Shown piece by piece: positions 1 through 6,424 of a stretch of DNA of 8,072 nt. Position numbers and translations under genes: made by a program. Below the pieces are notes generated by a model that did not search any database, was not told the DNA's origin, and saw only the letters and a program-made list of their open reading frames with translations. The stretch is taken from positions 1-8,072 of the forward strand of contig DATGEP010000276.1 in assembly GCA_035310125.1 (NCBI GenBank). Direction: 5' to 3'. This DNA comes from DATGEP01 sp035310125 (GTDB taxonomy: Bacteria > Chloroflexota > Ktedonobacteria > Ktedonobacterales > JADMIN01). Positions within the stretch are counted from its first letter, which is position 1. The number at the start of each line of letters is the position of its first letter.

Positions 1-7
1 CTTTCCG

Positions 8-805
8 CTACCAGCCAGTAGAGCTAGCGGCGCCTTCGCCGGTGCGCTCAGGAGTCTGCCCTGGGAAAGGCCGCGGCGCGACAGGAACAGGTGTGCTGAC
101 AACGACGTCGCCGGCGAAGCGCGTGCGCACGACCCAGGTGAATGCTTCGAGAAAGATTCTGCGTGACATCTTCGATTTACCCACCCGACGATCCACGAAG
201 ATGATGGGCACCTCGCGCACGCGATAGCCGCGCTTCCAGAAGATGTACGCCATCTCCACCTGGAACGCGTAGCCCTGTGCGCGGATGAGGTCGAGGCGCA
301 ATGTGCGTAACGCGGCGGTGCGGTAACACCGAAAGCCGCCGGTGCAGTCGTGCGTGGGGATGCCCAGCATAGCGCGAGCGAAGGTATTGCCGCCGCCACT
401 GATGAATTTACGCAACGCCGACCAATTGGGTGTGCCACCGCCCTTGATGTAGCGCGAGCCAATCACCAGATCCGACTGCTCGGCCATCTTGAAGAAATCG
501 GGGAGGTATCGTGGGTCATGTGAGTAATCCGCGTCCATCTCGAAGACGAGCTCATAGCCATTCTCGATGGCGTACTGAAATCCCCGAACGTAGGCGGTTC
601 CGAGACCCATTTTACCAGGGCGGTGCAGCACATTCACCTGCGGAATCCGGGCATGTAGCTCGTCCAGAAGCTGGCCGGTGCCGTCCGGTGAATTGTCGTC
701 TATCACGAGCACATCGGTCGTGGGCGCGAAGCGTAGCACGTCATCGAGCAGCCCACCGATATTCTCACGCTCGTTGTAGGTTGGTATAACAATCAGCGAT
801 CTCAC
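8..805 (-). CDS. GT2 polyprenyl-phosphate mannosyltransferase-like enzyme (DPM1 type)
   Basis: The 265-residue product is a family 2 glycosyltransferase resembling dolichol/polyprenol-phosphate mannose synthase. That family moves a sugar, usually mannose from GDP-mannose, onto a membrane polyprenyl phosphate at the cytoplasmic face, making a lipid-linked donor for glycosylation or envelope glycans. Visible motifs are IPTYNERENI (7-16), VIDDNSPDGT (34-43) for nucleotide binding, the metal-binding DAD at 91-93, GSRY (116-119), DCTGGFRCYR (153-162) and VGKSKMS (208-214). There is no C-terminal membrane domain or GtrA domain, so it is the soluble single-domain form; residues from about 235 are a Pro-rich tail. 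The GTG start is chosen because GGAG lies 8 bases upstream. An ATG five bases earlier reads only two codons before a TGA that overlaps the GTG. The family call is secure; the exact sugar and lipid are inferred. Confidence 0.9.
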   Translation of the reverse strand: MRSLIVIPTYNERENIGGLLDDVLRFAPTTDVLVIDDNSPDGTGQLLDELHARIPQVNVLHRPGKMGLGTAYVRGFQYAIENGYELVFEMDADYSHDPRYLPDFFKMAEQSDLVIGSRYIKGGGTPNWSALRKFISGGGNTFARAMLGIPTHDCTGGFRCYRTAALRTLRLDLIRAQGYAFQVEMAYIFWKRGYRVREVPIIFVDRRVGKSKMSRRIFLEAFTWVVRTRFAGDVVVSTPVPVAPRPFPGQTPERTGEGAASSTGW

Positions 806-813
806 GACATTAT

Positions 814-817
814 CTCC
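814..817 (-). promoter_or_regulatory. Ribosome binding site deciding the GTG start of the glycosyltransferase
   Basis: On the minus strand GGAG stands 8 bases before GTG at 805 and only 3 bases before the out-of-frame ATG at 810. That spacing favours the GTG. Confidence 0.6.
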
Positions 818-897
818 ACTTGGGACCGCCTTGCGTCACGGTCCCTGGTGGGCCATGCACGCCGGTCGCGTTTGGGTCGCCTTCCCGAAAGGTCTTC

Positions 898-923
898 GAT
901 ACTACGTTACAACGTAGGGTATC
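898..923. promoter_or_regulatory. Imperfect dyad upstream of the glycosyltransferase gene
   Basis: GATACTACGTT (898-908) faces AACGTAGGGTATC (911-923). The arms pair fully except for a two-base GG insertion (917-918) in the right arm. A second, smaller palindrome, TAGTACTA, lies at 944-951. Both sit in the 228-base gap before the glycosyltransferase gene, so they may be operator sites for it. There is no T-run after the hairpin, which argues against a terminator. I found no convincing -35/-10 pair in this gap. Confidence 0.35.
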
Positions 924-1033
924 ACTCAACCGGCAAAAATACCTAGTACTAAGGACTCCTGGCGACTCACCGGAGAGCCGCGGCACGACATGGATGCTGT
1001 AGCGTGTGGCCTTTCTCGCGACGTATTGGATGC

Positions 1034-1831
1034 CTAACAAATGCGGCGGCGCAGATCGGCCAGCCGCGTGATGGTAATGCGGTATCTATCGGTGGTGAGG
1101 AATCGCTTGTCGGTGAAATACCCCATTACCTTGTTGACGCTTTCACGCGAGGCCCCCACCATTGCGGCCAGCTCGCCTTGCGTCAAGCGCAGCTCGATGC
1201 GGATACCTTCCGGCGTTCGCGCGCCGTGCAAGTCAGCCAGCTCCAAGAGCTTTTTCGCGACGCGGCCATGTACGTCCAGGAACAGCAGGTCTTCGATCAT
1301 CGCGTCGGTTTGGCGCAGCCGGCGTGAAAGCACATTCATGACTTGTACGGCGATACGCGGATGGCTCATAACGGCTTTGATAAAGTCGGTGCGCTGGAGC
1401 GTGTAGGTTTCCGCCGGCTCGATGGCGACGGCACTGGCTGACCGCGGCTGGCCATCGAGCAGCGCCAGCTCACCGAAGTAGTCACCCGGCCCGAATACCG
1501 CCAGCGAGACTTCCTGACCGTCCTGACTGGTAATGTAGATTTTCACCTTGCCGGAGCGAATGACATAGAGCACCTGTCCGGGGTCGTCGCGGTGGAAGAT
1601 AACCTCGCCGGCGCGGAATGTGCGGCGGCGTGCTACGCTGGCAAGCTCGCGTAAGCCATCCTCGTCCAGGCCGGCGAAGATGGCGACCTGCGCCAGCGTT
1701 TTGCCTTGTTCCGTGGGATCGCCGGTATCCTGATCCGAGCGGCGTTGCGCAGTGGTGGTCCTCGCGGCTGTCCCGCGAGCCTCCAGAAGCGCCTTCTCGT
1801 GTGAGCCGCTCTCGTGGCTTCGCGTCGTCAC
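1034..1831 (-). CDS. Crp/Fnr-family transcriptional regulator
   Basis: The 265-residue product is a cyclic-nucleotide-binding-fold regulator with a C-terminal winged helix. Residues about 46-160 form the cNMP-binding beta-roll. Its phosphate-binding cassette is FGELALLDGQPRSASA (119-134), keeping the Glu (121), Arg (130) and Ser (131) used by CRP-type proteins, so cAMP or a similar ligand is plausible. A long dimer helix follows (about 160-185), then a helix-turn-helix at 216-239 with recognition helix SRESVNKVM. Arg229 and Glu230 match the pair that reads the GTGA half-site in E. coli CRP. There is no FNR-type Cys cluster; the only Cys is the last residue. The first 45 residues are a polar extension that makes it longer than the usual 220-230. 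The GTG start is supported by AGGAGG six bases upstream (1838-1843). Promoter-like sequence and dyads lie in its leader. Confidence 0.94.
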   Translation of the reverse strand: MTTRSHESGSHEKALLEARGTAARTTTAQRRSDQDTGDPTEQGKTLAQVAIFAGLDEDGLRELASVARRRTFRAGEVIFHRDDPGQVLYVIRSGKVKIYITSQDGQEVSLAVFGPGDYFGELALLDGQPRSASAVAIEPAETYTLQRTDFIKAVMSHPRIAVQVMNVLSRRLRQTDAMIEDLLFLDVHGRVAKKLLELADLHGARTPEGIRIELRLTQGELAAMVGASRESVNKVMGYFTDKRFLTTDRYRITITRLADLRRRIC

Positions 1832-1837
1832 CGACTC

Positions 1838-1843
1838 CCTCCT
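1838..1843 (-). promoter_or_regulatory. Strong Shine-Dalgarno site of the Crp-like gene
   Basis: The minus strand reads AGGAGG followed by six bases and then GTG at 1831. This perfect site fixes the start and shows that the 45-residue N-terminal extension is translated. Confidence 0.8.
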
Positions 1844-1869
1844 GCTTCTTTACGCACTGCGTATACTGA

Positions 1870-1903
1870 CATGCGGAGAGGTACTCCGCGCATGGCGCAC
1901 CAT
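1870..1903. promoter_or_regulatory. Dyads in the leader of the Crp-like gene
   Basis: CATGCGGAG (1870-1878) faces CTCCGCGCATG (1884-1894) across a five-base loop, pairing fully except for a two-base bulge. It overlaps a 12-base near-palindrome, ATGGCGCACCAT (1892-1903). They lie between the candidate promoter and the ribosome binding site. They could be an operator, perhaps for autoregulation, or a leader hairpin in the mRNA. The role is inferred from position only. Confidence 0.35.
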
Positions 1904-1936
1904 CTCCAAATGTATCAATATACCGTTTTCTGCACC

Positions 1937-1965
1937 ATATTATCTCGTTTTCCAGCTAAGTGCAA
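1937..1965 (-). promoter_or_regulatory. Candidate sigma70-type promoter of the Crp-like gene
   Basis: On the minus strand TTGCAC (1960-1965) is followed by 17 bases and TAATAT (1937-1942); GATAAT overlaps the latter at 1939-1944. The boxes match consensus only partly (3 of 6 and 4 of 6). They lie in the one AT-rich patch of the region, about 105 bases before the GTG start. The direct repeat CTAAG at 1956-1960 and 1966-1970 (plus strand), one helical turn apart, overlaps the -35 area. Confidence 0.45.
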
Positions 1966-1994
1966 CTAAGCGTCCATGGGGGCTACAGCACCGT

Positions 1995-2014
1995 GTACGC
2001 GGCGATCCGCGTGC
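1995..2014. terminator. Weak hairpin downstream of the acetyltransferase gene
   Basis: ACGCGG (1997-2002) and CCGCGT (2007-2012) form a perfect six-base stem with loop CGAT, extended by a T-G wobble and a G-C pair. It begins about 50 bases after the acetyltransferase stop on the minus strand. No T-run follows, so a terminator role is only possible. Confidence 0.22.
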
Positions 2015-2064
2015 GTGCGGTGGAATGCTCGCCGCCCAGGTCACGTCAGCGTAGACTGGCCGCT

Positions 2065-2865
2065 CTAGCTTGATTCGGCGAAATAGGCCAGCGCGTGCGC
2101 GTACGGACGATAACCGAGTGATTCCGCGAGACGCCAACCGGGCACACTTGCCGCACGGCAGCGATACAGCGGCAACCGCCCGGAGGCAAGGACGGCGCGG
2201 GTGGATCGCGAAAGCACGGCGCGTCCGAGTCCGTGGTGTCGTAGCGCCTCGATCTCGGTACGTACACGCACTTCTGATACGTGCGGCGAATGGGGACGGA
2301 TGCCAGAGTAGGCGGCAACGTTTCCCTGCTGGCGAATGACGTAGACGCCGCCGCTATGACGGGCGAGCAGCCCAAGGGCGGCCAGATCGGTTTCCTCGGT
2401 TTCGTCGAGTGGCTCGATCCATTCCTGCCACTGGCCAACGTACGGACGGAAGCTGCTCTGTGTCGCATACGCGATACGCACATGCGCCTCGCGGAGTGTT
2501 GTGATTGTGCTGTTCACGGCTGACCGGAGCAGCGTGTCTACTTGGCGCAGACCATCGGGCGTGAAGAGGGTTGAGGGCGCCTGCCCACGCAGCAGCGCGG
2601 AGACTGCCGGGCGCAGCTCCGGCGTCACGGCGGCGACTGCGCCTGATGCCGGCTCACCATCGCGCCCGACAGGTGCGACGAGGCGCAACAGCGGGCGCTG
2701 TCCGAAGAGCAGCGCCATCGGATCGCATTCCGTAGCGGCAGGCAGGAATGTCCAGCCAGAACGGTGCAGGTCAAGGCTGGAACAGCCAAGCTCCATGCCA
2801 TAGAACACGTCGAGCGTACGGACCGCACGAAGGTCATCAGAGATGGTAGGCTCAGGCTGTGTCAT
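2065..2865 (-). CDS. GNAT-type N-acetyltransferase
   Basis: The 266-residue product has a C-terminal GNAT fold. A beta strand with VSEVRVRTEIEA leads into LRHHGLGRA (208-216), the R/Q-x-x-G-x-G/A acetyl-CoA pyrophosphate loop. A helix, a strand (LPLYRC) and the closing ASVPGWRLAESLGYRPY segment (about 239-255), usual near GNAT C-termini, follow. The N-terminal 180 residues, opening with a helix and VFYGMELG, are a less conserved accessory region; substrate is unknown. I start at ATG 2865 because an upstream in-frame ATG at 2997 would add 44 Gly/Ala/Arg-rich residues with no protein-like character. Neither start has a good Shine-Dalgarno site. Reading frames ending TGA-C-ATG and ATGA meet this start, so coupled translation from a short upstream frame is possible. 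The family call rests on the motif pattern; the exact start is less sure. Confidence 0.75.
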   Translation of the reverse strand: MTQPEPTISDDLRAVRTLDVFYGMELGCSSLDLHRSGWTFLPAATECDPMALLFGQRPLLRLVAPVGRDGEPASGAVAAVTPELRPAVSALLRGQAPSTLFTPDGLRQVDTLLRSAVNSTITTLREAHVRIAYATQSSFRPYVGQWQEWIEPLDETEETDLAALGLLARHSGGVYVIRQQGNVAAYSGIRPHSPHVSEVRVRTEIEALRHHGLGRAVLSRSTRAVLASGRLPLYRCRAASVPGWRLAESLGYRPYAHALAYFAESS

Positions 2866-2866
2866 G

Positions 2867-3073
2867 TCACGCTGCTCGTGCCGGGCGGGCGAGGCGCCGC
2901 CATGCGCTGGCGACCGGCGCGCGGTACGCAGCTCCGGCGCCGTTGCTCGCGCGCATCCACCACCGTCCGCGCGGCTTCCAAGCCGGTTGCCAGGCATCCC
3001 GGCGCGAAAACCAGATCGAGGATTGGCCGCGTGCGAAGAGGCGGTCGAGCTGTGCGATACGGGTCTTTCTCAT
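2867..3073 (-). CDS. Doubtful small upstream ORF before the acetyltransferase
   Basis: A 68-residue frame begins MRKTRIAQLDRLFARGQ and ends in TGA one base before the acetyltransferase ATG. A second frame, open from about 3077, ends at 2862 in an ATGA overlap with the same start; its middle (ILDLVFAPGCLATGLEAAR) looks more protein-like than the matching part of the first. Neither has a Shine-Dalgarno site, and the Arg/Trp/Ala-rich composition is typical of chance frames in GC-rich DNA. It could be a leader peptide, a frameshifted remnant, or nothing. I know no family for it. Confidence 0.17.
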   Translation of the reverse strand: MRKTRIAQLDRLFARGQSSIWFSRRDAWQPAWKPRGRWWMRASNGAGAAYRAPVASAWRRLARPARAA

Positions 3074-3091
3074 GCGGCTATTGTACCGCAT
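3072..3091. promoter_or_regulatory. Inverted repeat enclosing a TACAAT box
   Basis: ATGCGG (3072-3077) and CCGCAT (3086-3091) are perfect inverted copies separated by eight bases. On the minus strand the interior contains TACAAT (3080-3085), close to the -10 consensus. No recognisable -35 box lies 16-18 bases upstream. If it is the promoter for the acetyltransferase transcript, the dyad would be placed as an operator over the -10 box. Confidence 0.3.
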
Positions 3092-3405
3092 TCGCGGCGT
3101 GTCTGCTACCAGGCGCGCCGTGTGACGCACCTGCCGTTCACGGCGTGGTATGACATACAGGCATAGGGTGATGCGTCTCACAGCGCAGGCAGAGAATCTC
3201 GTATAGGCTTACTGCGCGCCTGGCACACTCTCCAGCATGTTTTCGCGGTGTCAGGCCCGTCTGGTTGTTTGTGTATGGGCCATCATTGTATCTTCCTCCC
3301 ATTTATTGCCTTCTGGTAACGAAGTCCCCTCAGTGGGCCATACGTGTCACACCGGCGAGATACCGGATTCCCGCTAGCGCTTCGCGCACGCGAAGGGAGC
3401 GACAC
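3092..3405. other. Intergenic region between divergent genes
   Basis: This stretch of about 310 bases holds no credible gene on either strand; its short frames lack start signals and protein-like composition. It should contain the promoter of the membrane-protein gene. The best guess is TTGTTT (3265-3270), 18 bases, TATCTT (3289-3294), which is weak. TGGGCCAT occurs twice (3276-3283 and 3334-3341). A hairpin overlaps the ribosome binding site at its right end. Confidence 0.4.
3380..3399 (+). promoter_or_regulatory. Shine-Dalgarno site overlapped by a hairpin
   Basis: CTTCGCG (3380-3386) and CGCGAAG (3389-3395) are a perfect inverted pair, foldable in RNA as a six-base stem with loop GCAC. 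The right arm shares bases with AAGGGAG (3393-3399), which sits six bases before ATG 3406. The site fixes the start of the membrane protein. Part of it would be hidden when the hairpin forms, so translational control is possible. Confidence 0.5.
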
Positions 3406-6288
3406 ATGTCCACGCATGCTCAGGCTCAGCTCGATCTCCTCTTGCAGTTTCATCCGTCCGTGGTGGCGGATACGTTCACACGTGTCCTCAACGATCCGCT
3501 CACGACCGATCCTCAATCAGCATCCGCTCTGCCGCGCCGGCTTCAGGTCGCGATTCCGGGAGTTCTCCTGTGGTGGGATGCGCCAGGCCTCGCGCTGAAC
3601 GACGACGGCACTATCACTGTCTCTGTTACGCTGGCAGGGGGTATACGCCAGGCGCCGCTCCCCGCGGACGGTGGGCGGATCGCGACTATATCGGGCACAC
3701 TCAAGGCGCACATGAAGCCTGTCATTGGTCAGTTTGCTGAATCGCCTCGGATCGCGCTCGAGCTGGAAACGATAGACCAACGCGGCCTACGCGCCAGTTA
3801 TGCTGGCTCTGACGCGCGACCGCTCGCTGGCATAGGTGGCGCTCCAGCCGAAATCCTCCAGTCCGTCGTGCGCGATGCCGTCAGTGTATTGGTGACCCAG
3901 CCCGCCATTATCAATTTCCTGCGTGATCTCGGCAATCGTCCGCTGACGCTCGCGCCGGTCGCGTTTCCGCCGCAATCCGCGCCGCCTGGCGGACGCACGT
4001 CGCTCTACTGGCCGAAAGGCGGCAACCTCCTGGCGGTGGGTGTTGGTCAGCCGCAAGCGCCCGCCGACTTTGCCAAGGCCAGGCTGGGTCTTCCGGCCAG
4101 GGCTGACAGTAACGTCGCCATGACTGTCTCGTCCGCCGCTGTAACCGCGAAACTCCGCTCGCTGCTCGCGACGGGTCTGCTCATGCGGTCGCTACGTGAC
4201 GATGCCGGGAATGTGCTGGCGGAGATGGAAGATCTGGAGGGGCGAATAGGCGCGGGTGAGCTGGTTTTCGCCGCACGGGTGGCGCGCGGTCAGCTCCATG
4301 GGACGCTGAATGCGGCGGTGACGCTCACTGCCGATGCCGGCACTGGACGGTTCGCCGGCGAAGTCCGACGAATGAGTCTGGACGCCGATACGGTTCCCGC
4401 GAGCATCCCCGATCTCTATAACGCGGTCGCGGCATTCAATGCGCTGCCCAGCCGGCTCGCACGCGGGTACTGGCTTGAATTGGTAGCGGTATTGCTCGGC
4501 GCCTCGCTGGATCAGGGCGAGATTGATCTTACCCAGCGGTACTTCGTGCCCGGAACGCAAGTAGCCGTCTCAGGGCGCGCGACGGCGCTGGAGTTAGCGG
4601 ACGATGCGCTGACCATCTACGCCGCGCTGCCGGCGGATGCTATCTTCGTGCCGCAGCCACCACACCGCCAGCCGAAAGTTGCCGTCGTACAAGATCCACT
4701 GCATATTCCCACTCAGAGCGTCCCAGGCCAATTGGTGGATGCGACGGTCACGGCCATGCTCGCCGTGGCATCCTACGAACCGTACGACTACGCCTGGGAT
4801 GCGGCCAATGTGCAGCATGTCGCTGGCGAGCACGGTCAGAACTTTACCGTGCGCGGTGTGCCTCCGAGCACAGAAGCGCCCGTGGAAGCGATGACGAAAG
4901 CCAGTGTGACCGTCATAGACTCGTTCGGCCAGACAGATGACGCCAGCGGGCCGGTTCTGGTGCGGCCGGCGCAGCGGGCAACACCGCATCCGCACCCACG
5001 CAAGCTGGCGCGCGTGCTGATACCGGCGGCGCTCATCGTTATCGTCATTTTGGGCGTCGGACTCGCCCTCGCGGAAAAATGGTTTCCCCCATCGTCTCCC
5101 GCATCGGTGCCTACGCTTGCCATATCACCGCAGACGGACTACCAGCAAACCTGTACTCCCGCCGTAACGACTCTGCCCCCGATCTTCGTCACGCTGAACA
5201 ACTCCGCGAACGCCGCCGTGAGCTGGACGGCGAGCGCGCAGGGCACCGTACCGGGCGGGACGGAACCGTGGGCGAGCTTGAATGCGAATGGCGCGAGCGC
5301 GTCAGGCACGATTACCGGCAAGGGGACTACTGTTCTAAACATCCAGCCGGCGAGCGATCTCTGTAGCGCCGTTCAGACCGCTGGCACACAGCAGCGCTTT
5401 ACGGTTTCTATCAGCTACGGCCTGGCGGGCAGTGGGGCACGCGAGTGGGACGGCGCGGCGGCTGCCAATGCGGTGGCGGTTGCTAGCCAGTCGCGCCAGG
5501 TTACGCTGAGCGATACGATCGGCATCTCTGATTTCAGCGCGTACGTGCTAAACGCTGACGGGGTGCCCACCACGATGTTTGGGCAGGTATGTGACGAGAA
5601 GCTTACTACCACCCCTAGCGAATACGTCGTCATGCTCGACAACACGCGCAGCACGAACGCGGCGCAGTGGCAGCTTTCCGTGCCCGATCAGGTGCCGATC
5701 ACGGGCAATCCCATCGAGCCGTGGGCGAGCGCCGATACTCCCAGCGGCAGTGTGGACGCGGGCCAGAAGTCGCGTGTGTTGGTGACGCTCGCGAGCGACC
5801 TCTGCCAGCAACTGCTCGACACGACGGCGCCCGATCCGCTGCGGCTGGTCGTGCTGGCGAACGACAGCAACCCGATCACGCTGACCGATATCGTCACGCC
5901 GCCGCCCCATATCGTCAACCTTTCCGTCTCCCCGTTGACGTCCACTCAGAGCTGCTCGGGTGGGCTTCAGCCAATCACGGTGACATTGGATAATACGCAG
6001 AGTAATGTGCCCGTCACCTGGCAGGTCAGCTCGATTGATCCTGTCACGCCGCCAGGCACACCGACTCCCACTAGCGGCGAGATGTGGGCCAGTGTCAGCC
6101 CGTCCACGGGAACGGTCGCGGCCGGTCCGGGTGGCACGGCCACCGTGACCATCACACCGACGAGCGATATCTGCAACGTGTATCTGCCCCAGGGGACCAC
6201 GAACACCTACAACGTGATCGTGACGTACGGGAATAATCAGTCCATCACCGTGACGGACACGATTACGAACCCGGCGACCATTTTCTAG
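3406..6288 (+). CDS. Large single-pass membrane protein with three Cys-paired beta-sandwich repeats, function unknown
   Basis: The 960-residue product is not one I recognise. No signal peptide is seen. Residues 1-435 are rich in alternating hydrophobic strands and seem to form two similar halves (about 25-195 and 205-435), weakly recalling TULIP lipid-binding domains; this is a guess from pattern. Residues about 445-527 look Ig/PKD-like, with SVTVIDSFGQTD near the end. A basic stretch (RKLAR) precedes one hydrophobic helix at 537-556, predicting N-inside, C-outside. The exterior part holds three related repeats near 567-675, 718-822 and 838-955, each with WAS, a Gly-rich turn and SD(L/I)C. 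The six Cys (583/653, 729/800, 850/923) occur only there, suggesting three disulfides. The repeats resemble BACON or other Ig-like adhesion folds. ATG 3406 is preferred over an in-frame TTG at 3265 because AAGGGAG precedes it. It is convergent with the propeller gene. Confidence 0.88.
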   Translation: MSTHAQAQLDLLLQFHPSVVADTFTRVLNDPLTTDPQSASALPRRLQVAIPGVLLWWDAPGLALNDDGTITVSVTLAGGIRQAPLPADGGRIATISGTLKAHMKPVIGQFAESPRIALELETIDQRGLRASYAGSDARPLAGIGGAPAEILQSVVRDAVSVLVTQPAIINFLRDLGNRPLTLAPVAFPPQSAPPGGRTSLYWPKGGNLLAVGVGQPQAPADFAKARLGLPARADSNVAMTVSSAAVTAKLRSLLATGLLMRSLRDDAGNVLAEMEDLEGRIGAGELVFAARVARGQLHGTLNAAVTLTADAGTGRFAGEVRRMSLDADTVPASIPDLYNAVAAFNALPSRLARGYWLELVAVLLGASLDQGEIDLTQRYFVPGTQVAVSGRATALELADDALTIYAALPADAIFVPQPPHRQPKVAVVQDPLHIPTQSVPGQLVDATVTAMLAVASYEPYDYAWDAANVQHVAGEHGQNFTVRGVPPSTEAPVEAMTKASVTVIDSFGQTDDASGPVLVRPAQRATPHPHPRKLARVLIPAALIVIVILGVGLALAEKWFPPSSPASVPTLAISPQTDYQQTCTPAVTTLPPIFVTLNNSANAAVSWTASAQGTVPGGTEPWASLNANGASASGTITGKGTTVLNIQPASDLCSAVQTAGTQQRFTVSISYGLAGSGAREWDGAAAANAVAVASQSRQVTLSDTIGISDFSAYVLNADGVPTTMFGQVCDEKLTTTPSEYVVMLDNTRSTNAAQWQLSVPDQVPITGNPIEPWASADTPSGSVDAGQKSRVLVTLASDLCQQLLDTTAPDPLRLVVLANDSNPITLTDIVTPPPHIVNLSVSPLTSTQSCSGGLQPITVTLDNTQSNVPVTWQVSSIDPVTPPGTPTPTSGEMWASVSPSTGTVAAGPGGTATVTITPTSDICNVYLPQGTTNTYNVIVTYGNNQSITVTDTITNPATIF
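5104..6270 (+). repeat. Three tandem Ig/BACON-like protein repeats
   Basis: Within the membrane protein each unit has a first Cys, a strand ending in LNN or LDN(T), a Trp strand, then (E)PWAS or EMWAS, a Ser/Gly/Thr turn, a Val/Thr strand and SDLC or SDIC. Cys-to-Cys distances are 70, 71 and 73 residues. Units are diverged, so they are an old duplication rather than a recent DNA repeat. The pattern was read by eye; the fold is inferred. Confidence 0.75.
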
Positions 6289-6307
6289 CTTTGCGCTGAT
6301 GTACTAC

Positions 6308-6327
6308 GTACACATGCGTACACATGC
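6308..6327. repeat. Two tandem copies of GTACACATGC
   Basis: The ten-base unit occurs twice head to tail (6308-6317, 6318-6327), and the next six bases (GCATGC) start the hairpin stem beside it. It lies 20 bases after the stop of the membrane-protein gene. Confidence 0.8.
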
Positions 6328-6375
6328 GCATGCCGCGCACCTCCGCCTTTCAACGGCCCAGGTGCGCGGCATGCG
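6327..6375. terminator. 16-bp perfect inverted repeat between convergent genes
   Basis: CGCATGCCGCGCACCT (6327-6342) pairs perfectly with 6360-6375 across a 17-base loop. It lies about 38 bases after the plus-strand stop and about 50 bases after the minus-strand stop. That is where a shared bidirectional terminator is expected. Neither side has a T-run, so it would be an atypical intrinsic terminator or a transcript-stabilising hairpin. A smaller hairpin, CGCGAA-CGTT-TTCGCG, follows at 6401-6416, next to the end of the propeller gene. Confidence 0.6.
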
Positions 6376-6400
6376 TGGGATTTCCTGCGGATGCGTACGG

Positions 6401-6416
6401 CGCGAACGTTTTCGCG
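6401..6416. terminator. Small hairpin just past the propeller gene stop
   Basis: CGCGAA and TTCGCG form a perfect six-base stem with a four-base loop, eight bases beyond the minus-strand stop codon (6425-6427). It may act together with the larger inverted repeat. No T-run follows. Confidence 0.35.
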
Positions 6417-6424
6417 GCGATGGA

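Noticed and set aside
820..1002. Short plus-strand frame between the glycosyltransferase and the Crp-like gene
   Set aside because: No ribosome binding site, unlikely composition, overlaps the dyads.
8..2865. The three minus-strand genes as one operon
   Set aside because: Gaps of 228 and 233 bases, separate ribosome binding sites and promoter-like sequence before the Crp-like gene argue for separate units.
2866..2997. 44-residue N-terminal extension of the acetyltransferase from ATG 2997
   Set aside because: Gly/Ala/Arg-rich, no ribosome binding site, and competing frames are equally open there.
3265..3405. In-frame TTG extension adding 47 residues to the membrane protein
   Set aside because: No ribosome binding site and no protein-like composition; AAGGGAG at 3393-3399 fixes ATG 3406.
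4594..4995. Long minus-strand open frame inside the membrane-protein gene
   Set aside because: Antisense shadow of a clearly coding plus-strand frame, with no start signal or domain.
6327..6375. Inverted repeat as a transposon end or attachment site
   Set aside because: No transposase, integrase or matching second copy is present in the window.
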